Numbered from the stretch's first letter, positions 52,302 through 61,669 are shown. The stretch: DNA of 64,000 nt from Prolixibacteraceae bacterium UBA6029 (GCA_002429385.1 DIZL01000070.1:1-64000), one strand, 5' to 3'. The notes: generated from the sequence alone by a model not told the origin. Made by a program: numbers and translations.

Positions 52302-52427
52302 AATTTCCCGTAGGGAAAATCTGTCGGTAGAAATGTCTGATAACAGGCTTTGGATTGTCCCGTATGGGACAATAGATATGCATACTTTCATTAATTCTAC
52401 TGATCTTTTGTTCCTAAAGGGACGAGC
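52302..52427. repeat. Nested hairpin repeat, copy B
   Basis: Same succession as copy A at 41007-41160: TTTCCCGTAGGGAAA (52304-52318), a GGTAGAAA word, TTGTCCCGTATGGGACAA (centre about 52364), TTCTAC, and GTTCCTAAAGGGAC. The outer arms of copy A are missing. As in copy A, it lies at the 3' end of a gene. Confidence 0.75.
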
Positions 52428-52521
52428 AGGGGATTATATCCTGAAAATTACCTTAAAATGAAATCATTGTCGGTTCCGGGCATGGTTTTATCCGACCAAA
52501 TACCCGTTTGCGAAAAAAGTT

Positions 52522-52529
52522 TATCTTTG
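52522..52529 (+). promoter_or_regulatory. Candidate -7 box of fabD
   Basis: TATCTTTG, a full match to TAnnTTTG, 26 bases before the ATG. A TTTG at 52507-52510 is too close to serve as the -33 element. Confidence 0.5.
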
Positions 52530-52555
52530 CCCGCTGAAAATTTAAAACTAATTCG

Positions 52556-53440
52556 ATGAAAGCATTTGTATTTCCAGGACAGGGCGCACAATACCCCGGG
52601 ATGGGCAAAGATCTGTACGAAAAATCACCTTTGGCCAGAGATCTTTTCGAGAAAGCCAATGATATTTTAGGTTTCAGGATCACTGATATCATGTTCGACG
52701 GAACTGAAGAAGATCTGAGACAAACCAATGTAACCCAGCCTGCCATCTTTTTGCATTCTGTTTTACTTGCCATAACGCTTGAAAACTTTCGACCTGAAAT
52801 GGTAGCCGGACATTCACTGGGTGAATTTTCTGCCCTGGTAGCAAACGGTGCGTTGAGCTTTGAAGATGGTTTGCGCCTGGTTTCAAAACGTGCCCAGGCC
52901 ATGCAAAAAGCATGCGAAAAAGAACCTTCAACCATGGCCGCAATTGTTGGACTGGACGATGAAGTGGTAGAAGAAGTTTGTGCCTCTATCGACGAGATTG
53001 TAGTTCCTGCCAATTACAACTGTCCCGGCCAGTTAGTCATCTCTGGTTCGTTTGCCGGTATCGACAAAGCCTGTGAAGCATTAACCGCCCGCGGAGCTAA
53101 ACGTGCCTTGAAACTTTCGGTTGGCGGCGCTTTTCACTCCCCACTGATGGAACCTGCCCGCGAAGAACTGGCTGCTGCCATTGAAGCGACTCCATTCTCC
53201 ACTCCGATTTGTCCGATTTATCAAAACGTGAATGCAGCCCCCACTTCCGATCCCGAAGTCATCAAACAAAACCTGATTGCGCAGTTGACAGCCCCCGTAA
53301 GATGGACGCAGACTGTCAAAAACATGATCGAAGGCGGAGCGACCTTGTTTACCGAAATCGGCCCGGGAAAAGTACTTCAGGGACTGATCAAAAAAGTAGA
53401 CAAAAGCGCTGAAGTTGCCGGAGTCAACAGCTTCGAATAA
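52556..53440 (+). CDS. fabD: Malonyl-CoA:ACP transacylase
   Basis: Loads malonyl groups onto acyl carrier protein for fatty-acid synthesis. The start FPGQGAQYPGMG is typical. The catalytic serine is S87 in GHSLGE and the histidine is H194 in GGAFHSPLM; the arginine in LVSKRAQAMQ is the carboxylate-binding residue. 294 residues, normal length. It is a single gene with its own -7 box and terminator. A 48-base stretch near its 3' end (53309-53356) recurs at 54970-55017. Confidence 0.97.
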   Translation: MKAFVFPGQGAQYPGMGKDLYEKSPLARDLFEKANDILGFRITDIMFDGTEEDLRQTNVTQPAIFLHSVLLAITLENFRPEMVAGHSLGEFSALVANGALSFEDGLRLVSKRAQAMQKACEKEPSTMAAIVGLDDEVVEEVCASIDEIVVPANYNCPGQLVISGSFAGIDKACEALTARGAKRALKLSVGGAFHSPLMEPAREELAAAIEATPFSTPICPIYQNVNAAPTSDPEVIKQNLIAQLTAPVRWTQTVKNMIEGGATLFTEIGPGKVLQGLIKKVDKSAEVAGVNSFE

Positions 53441-53475
53441 ACTCAGGAAAAAGATAATAGATTTAAGATATCAGA

Positions 53476-53503
53476 CTGCCGGTAATATACCGGCAGTTTT
53501 TGT
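53476..53503 (+). terminator. fabD terminator
   Basis: CTGCCGGTA-ATA-TACCGGCAG followed by TTTTTG, 36 bases after the stop codon. Confidence 0.88.
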
Positions 53504-53591
53504 TTCGGTTCAGGAAGTAATCCAGAAGACGCTGTGAATTGAAAGTTAGATTTTCAACCTTCATAATTTCAGAAAGATAAAACCTCATGCA

Positions 53592-54293
53592 CTATTTAGA
53601 AAGTATTGGATAATCTTTATAGAACCGGAATAAACTGATAGTTTCCGTACGAAGTTTTGTCCTGACAAAGTTTTTCATTTCGTTATCCATAAGCTCACCC
53701 ATACCGTGCAACAATCCTTTGTCGCTCATTGATTCAAGATGATTAATACATTTTTGCAGATAATCGACATAAGTCATGTCCATTCTGGATTCAACAATAG
53801 CTTTATTAATAGGGGTTTGTTTTTGCATAAAAAACCAACAATCAAAAATGTCACGGTTTGCAATCACATTCCGATCGTGTAAAGCACAAAGTTTATGCGC
53901 GAACATATCTGCCGATACCATAACCTTCATATTGATACCGAGTAGATTCTTAATTTCATAATGGTTATCGAACAAGCGATTGGTTATTTCCACCTTCAAT
54001 TTGCGTTCGCCAACACCATAATTTAATACAATTATTGGACCATAAAACTTTTTTGCCTCATCAGTTATTGTCCCATATTTAAGGAGAATGTTACGTACCT
54101 TCGCGTAAACCTCCTCAACTTTATCTGTATTGAGAAGATTGAAATCCAAATCCACTGAAAAACGTGGTAGATCATAAAAAAACATAAGTGCGCTACCGCC
54201 CTTAAATCCTAACCAACTGGCAAGTTCAATATCAGAGTAAATGCCTTTAAGTATTTGAACCATAAAGAATTTATGTCGGTTTAGTTCAATCAT
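53592..54293 (-). CDS. AbiEii-type nucleotidyltransferase toxin
   Basis: A 233-residue protein of the AbiEii/AbiGii toxin family, the toxin half of a type IV toxin-antitoxin system that blocks phage by abortive infection. The nucleotidyltransferase core is visible: FKGGSALMFFYDLPRFSVDLDF carries the G-G-S and D-x-D features, with K in VEITNRLF-like and DMFAHKLCALHDR further on. It overlaps the antitoxin gene by eight bases. Shorter than many AbiEii proteins (about 300), but start and end are clear. Confidence 0.85.
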   Translation of the reverse strand: MIELNRHKFFMVQILKGIYSDIELASWLGFKGGSALMFFYDLPRFSVDLDFNLLNTDKVEEVYAKVRNILLKYGTITDEAKKFYGPIIVLNYGVGERKLKVEITNRLFDNHYEIKNLLGINMKVMVSADMFAHKLCALHDRNVIANRDIFDCWFFMQKQTPINKAIVESRMDMTYVDYLQKCINHLESMSDKGLLHGMGELMDNEMKNFVRTKLRTETISLFRFYKDYPILSK

Positions 54294-54873
54294 ATGGCAA
54301 TAATTTGTTTATACGCCTGGTTAAAACTTCTGATTGGTAAAAGGGTAAAAGTTTATAGACAAGATCTTTATTTATAGGATTCAGGTTATCGAAATAATAA
54401 TCTGTTTTTAAATAAAGCGTATCTAAAAATGCCCTCTCTACCGTAGCAATATTGATTTGATTGTCGAGCCTGACAATACCTGCTGTATTCACCAGTAATT
54501 CACCCTTTATTTTACGGAAAAGGTATATTTGTCCTTCTACTTCAATGCTTCGGCTCAAATAACTAACTACCGATATACGTGAATCATATTGAAATACAAC
54601 ACCAGCCTTTTGCAACACTGATTCAAGCGAGATATATGAAGGCGTATAGATGGTACATGCCAGTTCTTCAGGATTATAGCCTGGTTTGGCATAAATTCCT
54701 TTGCGTGGGTTCAGCAATTTACCTGCATGAACATAGTAGTTCATTTTTTTGTTTAGCGATTGAAAACTGGTTTCGCCGGAGAGCAAAGCAATGTCATTCA
54801 ATCGAAATACAGTTCGAATGTCTTTGTATATATTCAAAACCAAGTCGCCATTATCGTTTCGTGAACCAAACAT
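54286..54873 (-). CDS. AbiEi-type antitoxin
   Basis: A 195-residue protein matching the AbiEi antitoxin layout: an N-terminal winged helix (FRLNDIALLSGETSFQSLNK, then NYYVHAGKLLNPRKGIYAKP), which in known members binds its own promoter, and a C-terminal domain (YDSRISVVSYLSRS ... VERAFLDTLYLK) that counteracts the toxin. First gene of the pair; the eight-base overlap indicates coupled translation. Self-repression is expected from the family. Confidence 0.82.
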   Translation of the reverse strand: MFGSRNDNGDLVLNIYKDIRTVFRLNDIALLSGETSFQSLNKKMNYYVHAGKLLNPRKGIYAKPGYNPEELACTIYTPSYISLESVLQKAGVVFQYDSRISVVSYLSRSIEVEGQIYLFRKIKGELLVNTAGIVRLDNQINIATVERAFLDTLYLKTDYYFDNLNPINKDLVYKLLPFYQSEVLTRRINKLLPYD

Positions 54874-54969
54874 CTGAATTATTCGTATTTATAGTTCACG
54901 AAAATAATAAAACTATTCTTAATAAGCAATTCGGGAGAATTAAAAGGATTAGAATTTCTGATTTAGACT

Positions 54970-55017
54970 CAGACTTCTAAAAACATGATCGCAGACGGTT
55001 CAACCTTGTTTACCGAA
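54970..55017 (+). pseudogene. 48-bp fragment of fabD beside the AbiE pair
   Basis: Aligned without gaps to fabD bases 53309-53356, 40 of 48 positions are identical (longest runs AAAAACATGATCG and TTGTTTACCGAA). In the fabD frame it would read KNMIADGSTLFTE against KNMIEGGATLFTE. It sits on the far side of the AbiE genes from fabD, in the same orientation. Confidence 0.75.
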
Positions 55018-55028
55018 TATACTTAACC

Positions 55029-55432
55029 TCTGAATAGTTCAATTTCAACATTCAGAAAGTAATTACCTAGCAAAATAACCCATTTTCTTTTATTCCCTAC
55101 GATAATCAGACTGGTTCAACTCTTACCCGGGTAGGGTTTGGGTAGGGTTTGCGCTTTATAATTTCATTGATTATTGATTTCTATCTGTATTAAAATCGGC
55201 AAATAAAGACAGATAGAACACAGATAGAAGACAGATATATAGAAGTGAACCCTACCCAAACCATACTCTAACCCTGCCCATGCACAATCACAATTAAGTT
55301 TAAGGATTGTATGCCAGATTTTCATATGCATCGCATGGATGTCCTAATTTTTACTACATTTAAGCATTGCTTCAGGTCTGGTTTATTAAATGGATGTTAC
55401 CCCCTAAGGCTACAAACTACTGACAATCTGAA
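55029..55432. repeat. Inverted-repeat element with three 11-bp tandem units, in a gene-free stretch
   Basis: GGTTTGGGTAGGGTT (55135-55149) is perfectly complementary to 55248-55262. On the left the word GGGTAGGGTTT is tandem. In the interior ACAGATAGA-type units recur with an 11-base period (55208-55240), and CTATCTGT (55181-55188) is their complement. The element spans roughly 55129-55280. The remainder, to the start at 55433, contains no gene I can support. Confidence 0.65.
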
Positions 55433-57430
55433 ATGAAAAGATTAAATCTGTTAACTATCCTGTTGTTGGTCTTTCTCGATGTATGGGGCCAGGGGGTTAC
55501 AACGGACACTTCAAACTATCTGATTGCCGGGAGCATGGATAAATATTCAGCCTGGTCATTCTCCAAACAGACAGGAACGAATGGAACTTTAAGCAATTAC
55601 AATGGGTTGAATGGAGATGGTTTGCGAATCAGTTATACTTTTTCGTCAACAGGAGGATGGGTAAATCTGGAGATCCCGATTGGGATTGCCTACACCAAGT
55701 CGAATCCGGTTGTTTTTTTCATATCTACTACCAATTCAGCCGATAAACTGGAAATCAAATTCATCGATAGCGACGGTTCGGTTTTCGATGTAAAGCCTTC
55801 GCTAAGCAAATATTCGGGTGGATGGAATCATGTGACTGCCTATCTAAGCAACGCCAGTTACGATTGGGGTGGAAATTCTACGTTTGATATTCCTTCCCGG
55901 TTTTCGATTGCAATTTCGGGTCCTTCATCAAGCAGTGGAACAGTTATTCTGGATGAGATTGGAATCGGGAAACCGGGCTTGGCTTCTTCATTTCTGCCCA
56001 CACTGGATCCCAATAGTGAGTTGAGCGGAACAGGTTTTATTCAACGACGGGATCTGTCGGTCACTCCGGAAGACCCACTGGTATTGAAATTTCTGGAAGG
56101 ATTACAGGACTATAGTACAACTGCAGGGAAACTTCTACCAACCTATCTTGGAGGAGCACAGGCCCAAACATTCAATAACTGTTTGGTGTATCTTTCGTTT
56201 CAGGTAAAGAATGAGCGGGAACGGGCAGAACGTATCCTTGATTTTTACCTGAATGCCACTGACAGCGCAAATACCGATAGCCTGAAGCAGAATTTCTTCT
56301 ATAAGGGTGAAGCCAGGGGATTTTATCAGGAATGCGATATCCATACCCTCAAAGCTTCAGGAGCAAAAAACAGGTGGATTGGCGATATGGCCTGGTTATT
56401 AATTACCTGCAAGAATTATCAGCAGAACTATTCCTCAGCACGGTACGATTATTTGATACAAATTATAAAAGACTTATTTCTGACGTTTTATAAAGAAGCT
56501 AGTACAGGAGGTTACATTCAGCATGGCTGGGAAAATGGTGATGCAAAGCTACATGAAAACTTTGGCCATCCTGAAGGAAATATTGATTGCTATGTGGCCT
56601 TGAAACTCTGCGGAGAAGATTTTTACGCACATCAGATTAAAATATGGCTGGATGATCAATTGAACGGAAACACCTCATTGCCGCTTGATTTATATACCTG
56701 GCGGGTATTGGCGTTTGGCGCAATGGGTACTACTTACACTTCATTGCTGAATATCCCCGAATACGATTTCAGGTATCGAAAGATAATCAACGTTAACGGG
56801 AAAGACGTGATGGGCATGTATAGCAACCCGGATATTACCATTAACAATTTCTGGAACGACGGAACGGGGCATATCTCCTGTGCCTTTCAGGCCTTTGCGG
56901 ATAAGCAGAGAGGCTACTTTTATGCCAACCAGTTTGATCCGATCCTTGTTAATCAAACAATTGGAATGGAAACGGTGCATGGCCTTGCCTATACACTAAA
57001 TACGCAAGGATATGCCGGTGTTGATCCAAAGATTCCGGTTGTCTCCTCTTCAGCATGGTATATATTGGCTAAAAATGGCTACAATCCTTTTCTCTCTGAT
57101 CGTTTCACTGATTCCGATGTAAATTCGGTTATCTCTACTAAAAACAGGGTGAATTCGTTAAATGCATATCCAAATCCATTCTCAAATAACGTTACGATAA
57201 GTTATCATCCAATTGGCAAAACACCCATAATCCTAAACATTTATAACATCTTCGGGGAAAAAGTCAATTCGTTGGAAAACAAAAGTCCTTTGACAAATAA
57301 TTTTGTGGTAACCTGGGATGGAACGAATTGTTCAGGCCATAAGGTCGACACGGGAGTTTACCTCGTACAGTTAGTAACAGATAATCACATGGAGAACATC
57401 CGCATTCTATACCTGAATAATGAGCATTAA
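55433..57430 (+). CDS. Secreted protein with type IX sorting tail, possible glycan-active enzyme
   Basis: A 665-residue exported protein: signal peptide (LNLLTILLLVFLDVWG), an N-terminal carbohydrate-binding-like beta sandwich (about 30-185; GWVNLEIPIGIAY ... SGTVILDEIGIGKPG), a helical domain of about 380 residues with aromatic and acidic residues (GEARGFYQECDIHTL; YIQHGWENGDAKLHENFGHP) resembling an alpha/alpha-barrel glycosidase, and a C-terminal Por-secretion tail (NAYPNPFSNNVTISY ... GVYLVQLVTDN). The tail sends it through the type IX system to the surface. Activity is unproven. Confidence 0.75.
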   Translation: MKRLNLLTILLLVFLDVWGQGVTTDTSNYLIAGSMDKYSAWSFSKQTGTNGTLSNYNGLNGDGLRISYTFSSTGGWVNLEIPIGIAYTKSNPVVFFISTTNSADKLEIKFIDSDGSVFDVKPSLSKYSGGWNHVTAYLSNASYDWGGNSTFDIPSRFSIAISGPSSSSGTVILDEIGIGKPGLASSFLPTLDPNSELSGTGFIQRRDLSVTPEDPLVLKFLEGLQDYSTTAGKLLPTYLGGAQAQTFNNCLVYLSFQVKNERERAERILDFYLNATDSANTDSLKQNFFYKGEARGFYQECDIHTLKASGAKNRWIGDMAWLLITCKNYQQNYSSARYDYLIQIIKDLFLTFYKEASTGGYIQHGWENGDAKLHENFGHPEGNIDCYVALKLCGEDFYAHQIKIWLDDQLNGNTSLPLDLYTWRVLAFGAMGTTYTSLLNIPEYDFRYRKIINVNGKDVMGMYSNPDITINNFWNDGTGHISCAFQAFADKQRGYFYANQFDPILVNQTIGMETVHGLAYTLNTQGYAGVDPKIPVVSSSAWYILAKNGYNPFLSDRFTDSDVNSVISTKNRVNSLNAYPNPFSNNVTISYHPIGKTPIILNIYNIFGEKVNSLENKSPLTNNFVVTWDGTNCSGHKVDTGVYLVQLVTDNHMENIRILYLNNEH

Positions 57431-57464
57431 GGAGTGAACCGGATTACGAATCAGGAAGGTAAAC

Positions 57465-57884
57465 TTATTTCAGAATCTCCGATTTAAACTCTTCCAGTAT
57501 TTGAAGATGGTCAAATGCAAGATCAGGGAGATCGCTAAGCGGGAACCATTGTGCTTTTGCCGCATCGTCGCCAGCCTGGGGAAAGGATTCTTCATCCTGA
57601 AAGGAATAAAAAATCACAGAGATGGTTCGATGTCGCGGATCGCGGTTAACACCCCCATAGGCCCGGAATTGGGTCAACTCCCCTACCCTCAGGCCTGTTT
57701 CTTCTTCCAATTCGCGACGGCAGGCCGTTACAAGTTCTTCGTCCATATCAATAAATCCGCCCGGCAAAGCCCATTGGCCTTTAAATGGCTCACGCCCGCG
57801 TTCTATTAGTAAAACTGTATTTCTATTGCTGACTAAAATGGCATCAACTGTAACTGCAGGACGGGGATACGAATAGGTATACAT
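57465..57884 (-). CDS. Nudix hydrolase
   Basis: A 139-residue pyrophosphohydrolase. The Nudix box is complete: GGFIDMDEELVTACRRELEE-ETGL, giving G-x5-E-x7-R-E-x-x-E-E. The opening YPRPAVTVDAILVSN and GREPFKGQWALPG are typical of a subgroup including ADP-ribose pyrophosphatases and NrtR N-domains. There is no DNA-binding domain, so it is a stand-alone enzyme. The substrate is undetermined. Convergent with the preceding secreted protein. Confidence 0.92.
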   Translation of the reverse strand: MYTYSYPRPAVTVDAILVSNRNTVLLIERGREPFKGQWALPGGFIDMDEELVTACRRELEEETGLRVGELTQFRAYGGVNRDPRHRTISVIFYSFQDEESFPQAGDDAAKAQWFPLSDLPDLAFDHLQILEEFKSEILK

Positions 57885-57909
57885 TGAATTATTATTAGTT
57901 GTGATTAAA

Positions 57910-58050
57910 AGAAATAAGGAAAAGGAAAAAAGTCATTAGTCATTAGCAAAATATTGTCCTATTGGATTACAATTCAATTCAATGTTAATGCAAATTCCTA
58001 TTTCCCTTTTCCTTTTCTATTGACTTTTTTCTAATGACAAATGACTATTT
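57910..58050. repeat. Inverted repeat made of GTCATTAG words and purine runs
   Basis: GTCATTAGTCATTAG (about 57932-57946) is complementary to CTAATGACAAATGAC near 58031-58045 at 14 of 15 positions. The adjacent GGAAAAGGAAA and TTTCCTTTTCC arms extend the pairing. The left arm is two 7-base units in tandem. The element fills the gap between the Nudix and NlpC/P60 genes. Confidence 0.7.
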
Positions 58051-58051
58051 T

Positions 58052-58840
58052 CTAGTCTTTGATGATGCGCTTCATTACCCGCATCTGGTGTGTGTAGCGT
58101 TTGGTTTCACTATTAAAGATTCCGAACTGATCGACATTATCAATACGGACCTTCCCTGAGGCATGGATGATTTTGTTCTTTTCCCAGATGATTCCAACAT
58201 GTACAATACGGCCTTCATCATCATCAAAAAATGCAAGATCACCGGGCTTGGTTTCCTCGACGAAACTGAGCGCCGTGCCACAATGGACCTGCTGACTGGC
58301 ATCCCTGGGAATGGTATATCCCACCATTTTATAAATTATTTGTGCCAGGCCAGAACAATCAATGCCCAAAGGGGAACGGCCACCCCACAAATAGGGTGCA
58401 TTAAAATACTTCAGGGCCTGATCAATCATCACTTTCCGGATATTTCCAGGCTTTCGGTAAGTAATATTACCTGCATGGTGAAACACCTCAGTCTGTATTG
58501 AAAACTCTTTCAGATTGGGGCGCCAGCAGGGTAAGGTACTTCCGGCAACGATCATCATCGTTTGCTCATCATTAACAGGAATAATGTTAAAAATGTCAGT
58601 AGTGACGGCAAATGATGATTTGTCAATTTTCTGGTAAGAGCGTTCCAGAAGGGGTGTAATCATTTTCATATCCACCCAACCATCATCGCCGTCAAATGCC
58701 AGCTTCACATGAGCCCACCCCAGCATGATTTCATTTACTACAAAGTGTTCCCCGTATAGAATCTGGGTAATCATTTCACTTTGTTCTGATGGTTCCCTGC
58801 GTACCGGAATAATACTTAATCCTGAAATGCCGTAGTTCAT
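58052..58840 (-). CDS. NlpC/P60 (C40) cysteine peptidase with SH3-like domains
   Basis: A 262-residue peptidase that cuts peptidoglycan stem peptides. Two SH3-like segments (about 5-60 and 75-125; the first reads HFVVNEIMLGWAHVKLAFDG) precede the NlpC domain. The catalytic Cys is C162 (IDCSGLAQIIY), with H214 (RIVHVGIIW) and H226 (IIHASGKV) completing the triad. No signal peptide is visible, so it may act in the cytoplasm on recycled peptides, like other Bacteroidota dipeptidyl peptidase VI enzymes. Confidence 0.93.
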   Translation of the reverse strand: MNYGISGLSIIPVRREPSEQSEMITQILYGEHFVVNEIMLGWAHVKLAFDGDDGWVDMKMITPLLERSYQKIDKSSFAVTTDIFNIIPVNDEQTMMIVAGSTLPCWRPNLKEFSIQTEVFHHAGNITYRKPGNIRKVMIDQALKYFNAPYLWGGRSPLGIDCSGLAQIIYKMVGYTIPRDASQQVHCGTALSFVEETKPGDLAFFDDDEGRIVHVGIIWEKNKIIHASGKVRIDNVDQFGIFNSETKRYTHQMRVMKRIIKD

Positions 58841-59005
58841 AATTCGTTAAAAATTATCGGAGTAATATGCCCTGATCTCCTTCAATCTATCCGATTGATG
58901 GACCAATATGCATAGAACTTCAAAGATTTTATTAATTTTAATTTATCAAAGATAAAATATAACAGTTACTTTCTAAATTGCAGAGGTTTTCAAATTCCAG
59001 TATTT

Positions 59006-61069
59006 ATGAAAAAGTTATTAACCCAATTGAATCAATCGTATCATCTTTTTTACCTGGCGGCGGTATTTGCTGCCGGAATTGGTTTGATCTTTTTGGTATT
59101 TCCCGGTGAAAGCCGTTTTAAATTCGAATTTCAGAAAGGAAGCCCATGGAGACATGAGACTTTGATTGCTCCTTTTGATTTTGCAATATTGAAAACTGAC
59201 GCTGAGATAAAAACAGAATCAGACTCCCTATTAAAAACTTACGCTCCATACTTTACCCTGGACACTTTGGTTGGCAGAGCTAAGATCAGGGAATTTACAA
59301 ATGCACTCTCCAACTTAAAGCTTTCGAACCAGGCAAATAAAACAATCAGGAACGTTTATTATATCTCCAATATACTGCAAAACATATACAATTCAGGAAT
59401 ACTGCCGCAAACCATTAGCTCCAACGATGAACTTGGAGGCAAGACGGAAATCATGCAAATAATCGGCAAAAAAGCAGTAAAGGTTCCCGTTCCAAATATC
59501 CATTCCATAAAGACAGCCTATCAGGAATTTAATGATACCATCAGGAAACTTACGGGGAAACAATATCAGGATATCATTCAAAAAATCAATCTTAGTGATT
59601 ATATAACCGAAAACCTGTTTTTCGATCAGGAGCTTAACAAGCACGAAAAGAAACAACTGCTTGATAAATTATCCCTGACAAAAGGAATGGTACAGGCTGG
59701 AGAACGTATTATTTTCCAGGGCGACCTGGTAGGTTCAGAGAAATATATGATCCTTGAATCGCTCAAAAAGGCATATGAAACAAAACGAGGGAATAATATT
59801 CAATATCTATTGGTCATCGCAGGACGTCTGCTTATTATCACCATGCTTCTCACGCTGATGTTCCTGTATTTAATTTTTTACCGCCGTGAGTTATTTGATC
59901 ATAAAAGGAAATTGTCGTTCATTATCATGATGATTGTAGTGATGGTATTTTTAGCTGCGGTTGCCAACAAAGTTGAATCAATCAATATTTATATGGTGCC
60001 ATTGGCAATCCTGCCGATTTTGATCCGTATATTCTTTGATTCACGCACGGCTATCTTTTCACTGATGATTACTACTTTACTGATTGGCTATTTTGCGCCA
60101 AACAGTTATGAATATATCATTTTGCAAATGATTGCGGGTATTTTAGCAGTTTTCAGTCTGAATAAACTCCATAAACGATCGCACATTGTGTTTTCAGCTT
60201 TATGGGTATTTCTGGCCTATTCGGTAGTGTACATAGCGATGGCCCTGGTGCAGGAAGGCAGCTTGAAAACAATCAACTGGGTCGATTTGAAATGGTTCGG
60301 AATCAGTAGTTTCTTTATTTTTATTACCTATCCGCTCATTTATATTTTCGAAAAGATATTCGGATTTGTCTCTGATGTGACACTCATAGAACTTTCGGAT
60401 ACCAATCAGCCATTGTTGCGAAAGCTGGCAGAAGAAGCTCCGGGTACTTTTCAACATTCCATACAGGTTGCCAACCTTGCTGAAGCAGTAATTCACCGAA
60501 TCGGAGGAAACCCTTTTCTTGTAAGGGCAGGAGCACTGTATCACGACATCGGGAAAACATCTGACCCTGAATACTTCATTGAAAATCAAGCCGTAGGAAT
60601 GAACCCACACGATCAGATTGATCATCTGAAGAGCGCCCATATTATTATTGACCATGTGGCCAATGGAGTAAGACTGGCTAAAAAGTACAGATTGCCCGAA
60701 GTTTTGATCGCATTTATTACCACCCATCACGGAACTACTCAGGCCAATTATTTCTATAAGATGTATCAAAAGGAGAATCCGGATCTGGAAATTGACCGCA
60801 GTTCATTCTCCTACCCCGGACCATTACCCCAGGACAAGGAAACTGCTGTGCTGATGCTAACGGACGGAATAGAAGCAGCAGCCCGCAGCCTGAATGAAAA
60901 ATCAGTGGATACCATTCGTAATATGATCGAGAATATGGTAGAGCAGAAGATCAAGTCCAATCAGCTCAACAATGCTGACCTAACTTTCAGGGATATCAGC
61001 ATACTGAAAAGTACATTACTGGAGAAACTTGTTAATATTTATCATGCCAGGATCGAGTATCCCAAATAG
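59006..61069 (+). CDS. 7TM-HD family membrane phosphohydrolase (PgpH-like)
   Basis: A 687-residue membrane protein: one N-terminal helix (about 15-32), an extracytoplasmic domain of about 230 residues (7TMR-HDED type), seven helices between about 270 and 460, and a cytoplasmic HD domain with FQHSIQVANLAEAV, GALYHDIGKTSDP and a further TTHHGT. The Listeria relative PgpH hydrolyses cyclic di-AMP, so turnover of a cyclic dinucleotide is the best family-based guess. Single gene, divergent from the NlpC/P60 gene. Confidence 0.92.
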   Translation: MKKLLTQLNQSYHLFYLAAVFAAGIGLIFLVFPGESRFKFEFQKGSPWRHETLIAPFDFAILKTDAEIKTESDSLLKTYAPYFTLDTLVGRAKIREFTNALSNLKLSNQANKTIRNVYYISNILQNIYNSGILPQTISSNDELGGKTEIMQIIGKKAVKVPVPNIHSIKTAYQEFNDTIRKLTGKQYQDIIQKINLSDYITENLFFDQELNKHEKKQLLDKLSLTKGMVQAGERIIFQGDLVGSEKYMILESLKKAYETKRGNNIQYLLVIAGRLLIITMLLTLMFLYLIFYRRELFDHKRKLSFIIMMIVVMVFLAAVANKVESINIYMVPLAILPILIRIFFDSRTAIFSLMITTLLIGYFAPNSYEYIILQMIAGILAVFSLNKLHKRSHIVFSALWVFLAYSVVYIAMALVQEGSLKTINWVDLKWFGISSFFIFITYPLIYIFEKIFGFVSDVTLIELSDTNQPLLRKLAEEAPGTFQHSIQVANLAEAVIHRIGGNPFLVRAGALYHDIGKTSDPEYFIENQAVGMNPHDQIDHLKSAHIIIDHVANGVRLAKKYRLPEVLIAFITTHHGTTQANYFYKMYQKENPDLEIDRSSFSYPGPLPQDKETAVLMLTDGIEAAARSLNEKSVDTIRNMIENMVEQKIKSNQLNNADLTFRDISILKSTLLEKLVNIYHARIEYPK

Positions 61070-61072
61070 TAT

Positions 61073-61534
61073 TCAGGAAAAGAAGAAAGTATAATAAAAT
61101 CGGTAGGAAGACATCAGCAATGGTATGCCCATTGTAAGGTATATCAGCGAAAGGTATTCGGGAGAAATAACACCGGTTTTTCGCAAGGTAATTCCTGAAG
61201 TAATCATGATGATCATCATCAGGTAGCTTCTCAAATTAAAGAAGGAGAATAGACACGGATTGTCATTGGCCAGACTCTGAATACGAAGAACATGTTTCCC
61301 AGAGATTTTGAAGAAAAGAAGCTTAAAAAAGAGTAATCCCCCAATTACACAACCAAGAATCTTAACTCCGAATAAATGAGGATAGGCTAATAAATAGGAA
61401 TATCCCCTAAAAAGGAGCATCCCTCCAGCAAAAGTCCAAACCAGGGCAGCGATTAGAAGTAGATAAGTTTTTGGCACACGTGGAGTAAATGAATCTATGC
61501 GCATAAACTGAATTTTAAGATGCAAAGGAAACAA
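61073..61534 (-). CDS. Small membrane protein of unknown function
   Basis: A 153-residue protein with four hydrophobic segments (about 22-40, 53-75, 95-118 and 126-148). An N-terminal basic stretch with several Thr/Pro residues (FTPRVPKTYLLLIAALVW) is followed by a short GYSYLLAYPHLFG loop. No family is recognised. It converges with the 7TM-HD gene three bases away, so the two genes share a very short boundary. Confidence 0.65.
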   Translation of the reverse strand: MFPLHLKIQFMRIDSFTPRVPKTYLLLIAALVWTFAGGMLLFRGYSYLLAYPHLFGVKILGCVIGGLLFFKLLFFKISGKHVLRIQSLANDNPCLFSFFNLRSYLMMIIMITSGITLRKTGVISPEYLSLIYLTMGIPLLMSSYRFYYTFFFS

Positions 61535-61661
61535 ATATTGGTCAGAATATGAGTTGACTTTGAATTGAAATAACCAAAATAAGAATGAAACCTGTTCAGG
61601 GTTTTAGCTTACAATTGGTAACTTTTTAGTCTGGAACACTTTAAATTTTAAATAAAAATGT

Positions 61662-61669
61662 GATCTTTG
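61662..61669 (+). promoter_or_regulatory. Candidate -7 box of serA
   Basis: GATCTTTG, one mismatch from TAnnTTTG. The upstream TTG (61667) of the serA frame is part of this box, which argues for the ATG at 61721 as the start. Confidence 0.4.

Noticed and set aside
54286..55017. AbiE region as part of a larger defence island or prophage
   Set aside because: Only the two genes are present. No integrase, tRNA target, phage gene or second defence gene adjoins them.
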